Shown here one piece after another: positions 26,001 to 32,011 of a stretch of DNA of 33,021 nucleotides. The DNA is from Oscillospiraceae bacterium (GTDB taxonomy: Bacteria > Bacillota > Clostridia > Saccharofermentanales > Saccharofermentanaceae). The notes below the pieces were generated by a model. The model was not told the origin of the DNA, searched no databases, and saw only the letters and a list, made by a program, of their open reading frames with translations. A program made the position numbers and the translations under genes. Location: assembly GCA_902789515.1 (NCBI GenBank), contig CADAOK010000029.1, positions 1-33,021 on the forward strand, in the 5' to 3' direction. Position 1 is the stretch's first letter, and every line of letters begins with the position of its first letter.

Positions 26001-26608
26001 GTGCCGAACAGCACGGACAGATGGATGTCATCGGTTACGAACTTTACTGCAGGATGCTCGATGAAGAGATCAAGACGATGAGGGAGAAGGGCGCTGACAG
26101 TGATTATGAGATCCTGCCCGAGACGGAGGATTCGTCTTTCATCGTCGAAGTCGATTACGACGCTTACATACCGTCCTCGTACATCGAAGACGAGGCGGGC
26201 CGCATGACCGTATACAGAAGGATAGGTTCCATCAGGAACTTCAAAGATTACGATGACTTCCTCGATGAGATACGCGACAGATACGGAGAGCCGCCTTCGG
26301 AGGTGTTCATACTTGCGGGCATCTCGCTTACGAGAGCGGAAGGCAAGCGTCTCGGTTTTACCAAAGCGGTCATCGGGAATACCGGCGTCAGATTCTATCT
26401 TGATCCGATGCTGCAGCTCGACATGCAGGCGATGGGTGCGCTTTTCGGTGACCCGTATTACGGCGTGAGAGTCCAGATCAATGCTACGGGTGCATTCCCG
26501 TTCATGAGTTTCAAACCTTCTACCGTCAGCCAGTCCAAGACGGTAGGCGAGATAGTCGGACTGCTCAAGATCTTGAGCGACAACAAAACCGGTGAAACTG
26601 TGGCATAA
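23066..26608 (+). CDS. mfd: Transcription-repair coupling factor Mfd
   Basis: A 1180-residue DNA translocase that removes stalled RNA polymerase and recruits UvrA. Length is normal. Domains in order: UvrB-homology part (about 1-370) with RQALEQDNLLEYLRTNGYERV and the GDIVDVFVPG stretch; the RNA-polymerase interaction domain near 490-570 (HPGDYVVHDTYGIGRYEG); the RecG-like helicase with Walker A LCGDVGFGKTEVAFRA near 642-657, DEEQRFGV near 747-754 and LSATPIPRTLNMSLAGIRD; motif VI QLKGRVGRSDRQAYAY; and the C-terminal D7 TRCF domain. The ATG lies inside pth. The upstream ribosome site (GGTGG) is weak, suggesting coupling to pth translation. tRNA-Arg starts 13 bases after the stop. Confidence 0.98.
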   Translation: MEKRIEEILDLITKDKGLTDSLTLAQKQGKHLNISGFAREQKAYVIAALARLTGKKPVVIVPDAARARELAKGLGAFTEGGVSVLQPSELSLVTAEAASRDLELSRCVALSDLISGDYGAAVIASGALLNKLEPAKSFKRRILFVKNRQALEQDNLLEYLRTNGYERVPQVSQPGEYACRGDIVDVFVPGCIDPYRISLFDDEVERIKSFDRETQRSVEELNEVRLIPSGLFSFADPEAANTAAGVVLERAEEDISRMSSKTSDARKAAELLRRTADSDATKIRGGIEPSGIARWLGIILKNPASVLDYLDEDKTLVFCDEMIDIDARMNGYASEYAQRCQESFMIGMAPTCAPSAMHNLSNTMKRIDGIEDAVTTSCLKAAGNGLPGGIDCTVTGIPADSFAGRNDELAGLLKKDGGKSVFLLAASGKRTDSLKARLAEAGCFAEVTDSLLPAGFSYPALGITLLGEQELFGSDRIVKPKKKGGNRIAFFSDIHPGDYVVHDTYGIGRYEGLVNKKIGDIRKDYLKIVYAKDQVLFILPENIDMLQKYVGPGDREPKLTRLGGDEWKRSVSRARESIKKVAYDLLKLYAARSVSKGFACEPDEENQRFFEERFPFVETEDQARAIREIKADMESELPMDRLLCGDVGFGKTEVAFRAMFKAVMNGKQVILLAPTTLLAQQHYDNFVERCKDLPISVNTVLLSRFVPQAKIKQNLQDIAKGKADVIIGTHRVLSNDVRPPHLGLLVVDEEQRFGVNHKEKIKSMRNNVDVLTLSATPIPRTLNMSLAGIRDMSMLEEAPFNRREVQTYVMGYDEQIIVQACMREISRGGQVFYLYNRTADIDLVARKLAELMPDARVIYAHGQMGERELENIIADFIKGKYDILVCTTIIENGVDMPNVNTLIVENADRFGLAQLYQLKGRVGRSDRQAYAYITYDASAPLKEEASKRLEAIREFTELGSGVKVAIRDLEVRGAGSLLGAEQHGQMDVIGYELYCRMLDEEIKTMREKGADSDYEILPETEDSSFIVEVDYDAYIPSSYIEDEAGRMTVYRRIGSIRNFKDYDDFLDEIRDRYGEPPSEVFILAGISLTRAEGKRLGFTKAVIGNTGVRFYLDPMLQLDMQAMGALFGDPYYGVRVQINATGAFPFMSFKPSTVSQSKTVGEIVGLLKILSDNKTGETVA

Positions 26609-26621
26609 TATTTATCGGCAT

Positions 26622-26696
26622 GCCCCTATAGTCTAATGGATAGAATAGCGGTTTCCGGTACCGTAGATGCGGGTTCAATTCCTGCTGGGGGCGCCA
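26622..26696 (+). tRNA. tRNA-Arg (anticodon CCG)
   Basis: A 75-base cloverleaf with encoded CCA (26694-26696). The acceptor stem GCCCCTA/TGGGGGC has one U-G pair. The anticodon stem GCGGT/ACCGT encloses the loop TTCCGGT, giving anticodon CCG, which reads CGG. The T arm is GCGGG-TTCAATT-CCTGC, and the discriminator is G. It lies 13 bases after mfd, with no separate promoter seen in the gap, so it may be processed from the glmU-pth-mfd transcript or use a promoter inside mfd. Confidence 0.95.
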
Positions 26697-26703
26697 AGGC
26701 GTA

Positions 26704-26785
26704 AAAACACCCATTCTCTTGGCTGCGAACAGGTCCTCGGCGCAAAGCACCTGCGGAACTTGCAGAGAATGGGTGTTTTTCCTTA
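26704..26785. terminator. Bidirectional terminator enclosing copy 2 of the conserved 3'-UTR element
   Basis: A perfect 16-bp stem: AAAACACCCATTCTCT (26704-26719) pairs with AGAGAATGGGTGTTTT (26764-26779). A T-run follows on the plus strand, and the A-run at 26703-26707 gives T-residues on the minus strand. It can therefore end both the tRNA transcript and the convergent sugar-binding gene. Inside the stem lie the element's blocks TGGCTGCGAACAGGTCC (26720-26736) and CTTGCAG (26759-26765), with an inner CAGGT/ACCTG helix (26730-26734 with 26749-26753). See copy 1 at 3284. Confidence 0.85.
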
Positions 26786-26792
26786 TTTATGT

Positions 26793-28044
26793 TTATAATC
26801 CAAGATCGTCTTCTGTGTAGTAACCGGAATCGATCAAGATCTCTGAGAAATTGTTGATGTCGACCACGACCGGATAGCAAAGGTATGTTGGAACGACTAT
26901 CGAGCCGTTGTCAAAACTCTCTGTGTCTTTTACATCGACGGTCTGACCGCTTAAGATCTGATCGGCCATTACAACGGTATGATCAGCGAGGGTGGTAGTA
27001 TCCTTGAATACGGACATTGCCTGCGTGCCGTTAATTATGTTCTGAACATTAAGGTAATCGCAGTCCTGACCGGTGATGATCGGGTAAGGGCCTGTATAGT
27101 TTGCTGCAAGCGCATTCTCTACGCCTAAGGCTGTAGAGTCGTTGGAACAGAGCCAGGCATCTATCTGAGTGCCGTCCGAGTAATAAAGGTCGATGATCTG
27201 TTCGGCTCTGGTCTGAGAATTCTCTGTCGACCAGGATGCAGTAGCCACATCTTCAAATTCCGTCTGTCCTGAGACTACGACCAGCTGTCCGTTATCTATG
27301 TAATAGGACAGGGCATCCATTGCACCCTGATAGAATAAGAATGCATTATTGTCTCCCGGATCGCCTGCCGTGATCTCGATACGTGTCCGACTCCAAAATG
27401 AGACGGTCATATGCGATAACGGGGATGTTCAAGGCTTCTGCATCTTCAAGAACTTCACCGAGTGAAGAGCTTTCGATAGTAGCGATGATGAGAACATCAC
27501 AGCCTGAGTTAATCATATTCTCGACTTGTGAAACCTGTGTAGCTACGTCGTTCGCGGCATACTGAAGATCCACTTCGTAGCCTAATTTTTCGAGTTCCGA
27601 TTTAATATACTCGCCGTCCTGATTCCATCTCTGGAGATCTGCTGTCGGCATGGATACGCCGATCTTAAAGCCGTTTGACTGCTTGTCTGTTGAGGGGTCG
27701 GGATCGGCTGAAGGGTCAAGGTCGACTAATGGCGGGTCAGGAACGACAACATCCGCGGCAGCATAAAACTCCTTCGCATCGAAATCAAAATCTTCAGGAT
27801 CATCCGCACTCCAGGTAACCGTTACCTCGAGCAATCCGTCCTTGGATATGAACACCCATTCGGCTTCCGAACCATCTTCGGCTATATCTTTGGAATTCAT
27901 TCTGAATGACACATCGTATTCGGCTTCAAGAGCATCCATGACATCGCTCTTGGTCGGAACTTCCGCCTGCTTTTTGCAGGAGGTCATCCCGAACACAAAA
28001 AGGATCATTGAAAACACAAGTAAAAGCGAAGCAGTTCTTTTCAT
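26793..28044 (-). pseudogene. Sugar-binding lipoprotein (ChvE/XylF-like), frame-broken with missing segment
   Basis: An ABC sugar-binding lipoprotein interrupted near 27383. The upstream part (28044 down to about 27386) has a lipoprotein signal (FVFGMTSCKK), an extra N-terminal domain of about 80 acidic residues, a Pro/Asp-rich hinge (PDPPLVDLDPSADPDPSTD), then the periplasmic-binding fold: IGVSMPTADLQRWNQDG, DVLIIATIESSSLGEVL, PVIAYDRLI. The other frame resumes at IEITAGDPGDNNAFLFYQGA and runs to the stop at 26793. In ChvE-like proteins as I recall them, about 35 residues (the YYVSFDN...VGxLQG stretch) stand between YDRLI and the resumed motif; they are missing here and the frame changes. 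Read literally, the product would end in DTYRDHGRRSGRQ. ATG 28044 is chosen, next to GGGGAT. No ATPase or permease genes are nearby. Confidence 0.82.
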
Positions 28045-28091
28045 AGTCTTATCCCCATTGCTGACATAGTCACTTGCCTTACAGTGAGACA

Positions 28092-28100
28092 ATTATAACA
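28092..28100 (-). promoter_or_regulatory. Extended -10 promoter for the sugar-binding lipoprotein gene
   Basis: On the minus strand TGTTATAAT: TATAAT at 28092-28097 with TGn upstream, 47 bases before the ATG at 28044. Confidence 0.6.
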
Positions 28101-28132
28101 AAAACATACGAGAGAGGGACAGGACCGGCAGG

Positions 28133-29296
28133 TTATGTTACCTTGCCGTCGAACAGACCTGCTTTTCTCTCGAGAACGATATTCTTGATCTTGTAGACAA
28201 CAGATGCACTCACGATGGTAGCTGCCGCTACAGCCGCAAGGTATACTCCGATCCCGTAGTTTTCATACAGGAAGTACAGCTTGTCTATCATCAGATAGTT
28301 GAGCATTATCACTTCAAGAGAGATCTTGCCGAGGAACTTGATGACGGGATTGTTGATCCTGATCCTCGACATAAGGGTAACGAGGAATGTCAGGAAGATT
28401 ATCTCAAACAGAGTCTCCTGCCCCAGACCGATGAGCTTATCCAGGATAGGGTGTTTGGAATTGAAATACTCAGTCCAATAGATGGAATCGTTTATCAGAT
28501 TCCTGTGAATATAATCCATCACGACGAACAGAACAGACGAAGCGATCAGGAGCGATGCGAATGCCTTCTTGATAACCTTGCCTATCCGGTCTTCCTTATA
28601 TGCATAGAGCATTCCCAGAGGGAACATCAGTATCGTGTTGTACCACCATTCTCCCTTGAACCAATAGGACATTACACCCGTTTGGGCATGGCCGGAGAAC
28701 AGACCTATCGTTATCATCACAAGGACCACACCGGTCATGATGAGTATACCGGTAAGAGGCTTTCTTACCTTCGCGAAAACAAGTCTGAAGGCTACATACA
28801 GTATCATGATCTCGACTGCGAACCACATTTCGTTGTTGACCAGGAAGATGCCGAAGAAACTGCAGATGACTTCTCCGAATCCGAAGTGCTTGCGGAAGAG
28901 GATGTTGTTTACCAATGCATCTGTGAGATAGATGTAATTGCAGATGAAGAACGGAACAAGAACAGTAAAGATCCTTCTTCTCATGAATCCCTTGATGTAG
29001 TTGTCATCGGTCAGCCTGCGCTTCATGAGTCCGAAGCCCGAACAGAAGAAGAAGAAAGCTACCGCCAGGATACCGTAGTAGTAGAAGAACATCATATCCT
29101 TGGCGTTTATGCGGTTCGCATCAAGTGCAACGACTGTCTGATGGAACAATATGAAGATTGCCAGCGCACCCTGGATCTCTTTGCACGACACGCGGTCAAA
29201 GAAATTCAAGTCATCTGCAGGCCTCTTTTTTACGCCGGCGCAAAGGAGCGCAGCCAGAACAGCTATACAAATGTAGAATACGATAGTAAATTCCAC
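28133..29296 (-). CDS. Acyltransferase 3 family membrane protein
   Basis: A 387-residue integral membrane O-acyltransferase with about ten hydrophobic segments, likely to acylate an envelope polysaccharide or a small secreted molecule. Family-like features: a membrane segment at 5-20, KEIQGALAIFILFHQTVVAL (the usual conserved His region), FFFCSGFGLMKR, and the blocks NNEMWFAVEIMILYVAF, SYWFKGEWWYN and FLGKISLEVIMLNYLMI. These blocks recur in the first half of the large acyltransferase at 29843, so the two are paralogues. The start is GTG with AGGAG 8 bases upstream. It follows the HTH-membrane gene by 14 bases and is probably in one operon with it. Confidence 0.9.
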   Translation of the reverse strand: MEFTIVFYICIAVLAALLCAGVKKRPADDLNFFDRVSCKEIQGALAIFILFHQTVVALDANRINAKDMMFFYYYGILAVAFFFFCSGFGLMKRRLTDDNYIKGFMRRRIFTVLVPFFICNYIYLTDALVNNILFRKHFGFGEVICSFFGIFLVNNEMWFAVEIMILYVAFRLVFAKVRKPLTGILIMTGVVLVMITIGLFSGHAQTGVMSYWFKGEWWYNTILMFPLGMLYAYKEDRIGKVIKKAFASLLIASSVLFVVMDYIHRNLINDSIYWTEYFNSKHPILDKLIGLGQETLFEIIFLTFLVTLMSRIRINNPVIKFLGKISLEVIMLNYLMIDKLYFLYENYGIGVYLAAVAAATIVSASVVYKIKNIVLERKAGLFDGKVT

Positions 29297-29310
29297 CTGT
29301 TACTCCTTCC

Positions 29311-29700
29311 TTACCTTAGTAAGCTGATGATGTTCAGCGTTAACGATATCAAAAGCAGAGTTAAGACTATGAGGATAATGATGATAAATCTGCTTCTTTC
29401 CTTCTTGTGTCTGATCTCTTCTTCACCCAGTTCGACGGAAGCATTGATGAGATCCTTTGCTTCCTCGCGTGTCATAGTGACGTCTTCGTCCTGCCGCTCG
29501 CCGGCAAGGAGCTCCATTATGGAGACATCCAGCAGTTCGGATAAGGGTTCAAGCATTGAGATGTCGGGAAAACTGAGGCCACGCTCCCACTTGGACACAG
29601 CCTTGTCTGTTACGTTCAAGGCATCAGCAAGTTGCTTCTGGGTCAAACCCTTTTCTTTACGCAACTCGGTTATCAGTTGTCCTGTTCTTTCTTTGTCCAT
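29311..29700 (-). CDS. XRE-family HTH regulator with C-terminal membrane segment
   Basis: A 129-residue protein. A Cro/CI helix-turn-helix occupies residues about 6-62 (ITELRKEKGLTQKQLADALN, VTDKAVSKWERGLSFPDISM), followed by a charged linker and one membrane segment at about 105-127 (FIIIILIVLTLLLISLTLNII). The HTH is of the type common in Clostridia regulators of envelope or stress genes. The membrane anchor would hold the DNA-binding domain at the membrane, so it may sense an envelope state; this is inference. AGAGG lies before the ATG. It sits between two acyltransferase genes and probably controls the one 14 bases downstream. An inverted repeat CATTAC/GTAATG (29708-29713, 29725-29730) near its start is a possible self-binding site. 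Confidence 0.9.
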   Translation of the reverse strand: MDKERTGQLITELRKEKGLTQKQLADALNVTDKAVSKWERGLSFPDISMLEPLSELLDVSIMELLAGERQDEDVTMTREEAKDLINASVELGEEEIRHKKERSRFIIIILIVLTLLLISLTLNIISLLR

Positions 29701-29775
29701 TAAGACGCATTACCTCTGGTAAGAGTAATGATAACCGAGATGACTGCCAAATACAAAACCTGCGGGATTGAGTAC

Positions 29776-29806
29776 GGGGCTGCAAAGATATTTCTTTTTC
29801 AGCCCC
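29776..29806 (-). terminator. Stem-loop after the large acyltransferase gene
   Basis: GGGGCTG (29776-29782) pairs with CAGCCCC (29800-29806), with an inner AAAGA/TCTTT stem and TATT loop. It lies between the acyltransferase stop and the HTH gene. There is no T-run on either side, so termination is uncertain. Confidence 0.4.
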
Positions 29807-29842
29807 CTCAATTCCTATTTCCTCCACAAATGCGGTTTGGAC

Positions 29843-32011
29843 TTATTTCTTATTGCTGATGACAGCATTCTTGATGTTCTTGTACAGGTACGCACCAACT
29901 GCAGTTACGGCAAAGATAAAGACAGCACCGTATCTGCCGAAGAATTTCTCGTTATTCGTCATTACGAACAGCATCAAGGTAAACATGTGCATGATGTAGA
30001 TCGTAAGCGAACACTCGTGGCCGAGCTTCTCTGCGAATGTGCCCTTTCCGAAGTCGGGATACCTGAGGCACAGGAGGACTATCACGTACAAGAGGACTTC
30101 GCAGCTTGCGAAAGGCACGGCGATGCCCTGCTTGTATCCGTTAAGCTCGAAGATCGCCGTAACACAGCAGATGGCGAACAGCGTCCAGAGGACAAGAGCC
30201 GAGTACTTGTGGTCCAGGATCTTTTTCTCGTACCTTCTTATCAGCATGCCCATCATGGTGTAGCCGAGACCTACGAGAAGAGCGTTTCGGAGCTGGTAAG
30301 GTTCGCCTACGCCCATGTGCATCAGTATGCAGTATGCGGCAACTAAGACAGGTGCTGCGAACATCGCATATTTGAGGACCTTCAGCTTGTTCAGCAGCAT
30401 CATGATGAGCAGTGCATACAGGAGCGAGCCGAGGAACCAGAGGTGCTCTGAGAACGGTGAGAAGTTATACAACAGGAAGTCGGTTATGGACTTTGCCGTG
30501 AAGTAACGGCTCATTCCATTTAGATTACCTGTCGATACCCACTCGTATACTGCCATGAGCGCGCCGTAGAAGACGTTCGATGCCAGGTAGAATATCAGCA
30601 TCCTTTTGGTCTGCTTAAGAAGGCGCTTCATCATCTCCTTGTTATCTTCCCTGAAGAGGAAGTAACCTGCGATAACGAGGAAGAAAGGAGCAGCGGTCTT
30701 GCCGTATGTGATGAAGACATCGCCTGCTTTTCCTTCGAACGGCCAGTGGATGGTAACAACTGAGAATGCCATCACTATCCTCATGACATCGATCGAGTGG
30801 ATCTGTTTGCGGCCGGACTTTAATGCGGGCTCTGGAGCGGCATCTGTCTTGCTCTTCTTCCTGCCGTTGATAAGCGAGATGACATACTTGTCGAAACCGC
30901 TCAAGACAGTTGCGAGTGCGACGGCGAGAAGTATCGTGAGGACGATATACATGCTGCTGCTCGAAGGATGCATCATGGTGCCGTTCTTGAGACCTGTAAG
31001 GAACAGGTTATGGATAAGATAGAGTTCGAGCGAGATGGTTCCGAGGAACTTGAGGACAGGGTTGCCGAACTTCACTTTCATCATCACGAGCAGGAGGAAA
31101 CATACGAATACGATTATCCAGGGAAGCTGTATCGACAGGCAGCGTACTTTGTCTCCATATTCGGGATTCACGCCGGGTACTTCGCTCCAGTAAGACCATT
31201 TCGTAAGAGCGTATTTGGTCTGAAGGCCCAGGAGTACCGTGAGGATCGCAGTGACAGGAAGAAGGATGATATAACCTTTGCGTGCGATCTTGCGAAGTGT
31301 TTCGGCATGCCTGGAGACGACGATACCGAGGAAGAAGAGGAACGTTGAATTGTACCACCACTCTCCCTGGAACCAGTAACTGCAGGAGAAATCATCTCCG
31401 TGGCAGAGAAGGAGGCTTCCGACTATCATACCGATCACGAAAACTCCCATCTCGATCGTTGCTTCGAACCGGTTGCTTATGAGACGGTACAGGACGAAGA
31501 ATGCGAGGTAGAGGATCACGATCTCTACGATGTACCACATGTGCATATTGATAAGCGACCAGCCCGACAGGACACCCAGGAGCTGCAGGAATGTGAATTT
31601 CTTACCGCAGATGCAGGAAGCGATAACGAATGTCACTATGCAGGTATAGAACGGTACGAGAACGGTAACAAGGCGCTTCTTGAGAAATCCCTTAAGATAG
31701 TTCTCTTTTGTCTTGAGGCTCGTGTACAGACCGTAGCCTGAGAAGAAGAAAAACACACCGACGAAGAGGACGCCGAGTTCCGAGAAGAACGCAAGCGATC
31801 CTGCATCTTCGACCAGTTCCTGCGCGAGGTGGTGGATGATGATCGCCACTGCGGCAAAGCCCTGGACTGCCTTGGATGCTTCAAGCCCCAAAGGTTCTTC
31901 CTGCCACTCGCGTATCTTTGATACCTTTGCGCCGAGAAGGAGGAGAAGGATCAGCGCGATGAGGATTATATATGTGGGGAACTCAAAAGATGTAAAGGTC
32001 TTATAGAAGGA
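29843..32011 (-). CDS. Tandem double acyltransferase-3 membrane protein, 5' end unresolved
   Basis: A very long membrane protein (682 residues from the TTG at 31891, about 720 if the open frame to 32011 is counted) made of two acyltransferase-3 domains. Domain 1 (to about residue 340 from the TTG) has KAVQGFAAVAIIIHHLAQEL, FFFFSGYGLYTSL, INMHMWYIVEIVILYLAFF, YWFQGEWWYNSTFLFF and FLGTISLELYLIHNLF. After a Lys-rich linker, domain 2 starts at HSIDVMRIVMAFSVVTIHWPF with FFLVIAGYFLFR and EHLWFLGSLLYALLIMM. Together there are about 20 hydrophobic segments. The frame upstream of the TTG still encodes what family members have first: a membrane segment, FPTYIILIALILLLLLGAKV. Yet it contains no ATG or GTG before the stop at 32012-32014, so the true start seems to be missing at about 32005. 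Probably acylates an extracellular glycan. Confidence 0.85.
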   Translation of the reverse strand, partial: SFYKTFTSFEFPTYIILIALILLLLLGAKVSKIREWQEEPLGLEASKAVQGFAAVAIIIHHLAQELVEDAGSLAFFSELGVLFVGVFFFFSGYGLYTSLKTKENYLKGFLKKRLVTVLVPFYTCIVTFVIASCICGKKFTFLQLLGVLSGWSLINMHMWYIVEIVILYLAFFVLYRLISNRFEATIEMGVFVIGMIVGSLLLCHGDDFSCSYWFQGEWWYNSTFLFFLGIVVSRHAETLRKIARKGYIILLPVTAILTVLLGLQTKYALTKWSYWSEVPGVNPEYGDKVRCLSIQLPWIIVFVCFLLLVMMKVKFGNPVLKFLGTISLELYLIHNLFLTGLKNGTMMHPSSSSMYIVLTILLAVALATVLSGFDKYVISLINGRKKSKTDAAPEPALKSGRKQIHSIDVMRIVMAFSVVTIHWPFEGKAGDVFITYGKTAAPFFLVIAGYFLFREDNKEMMKRLLKQTKRMLIFYLASNVFYGALMAVYEWVSTGNLNGMSRYFTAKSITDFLLYNFSPFSEHLWFLGSLLYALLIMMLLNKLKVLKYAMFAAPVLVAAYCILMHMGVGEPYQLRNALLVGLGYTMMGMLIRRYEKKILDHKYSALVLWTLFAICCVTAIFELNGYKQGIAVPFASCEVLLYVIVLLCLRYPDFGKGTFAEKLGHECSLTIYIMHMFTLMLFVMTNNEKFFGRYGAVFIFAVTAVGAYLYKNIKNAVISNKK

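Noticed and set aside
28451..29722. Long plus-strand open frame (423 codons) opposite the acyltransferase and HTH genes
   Set aside because: Composition is that of an antisense shadow; both minus-strand genes have strong family motifs.
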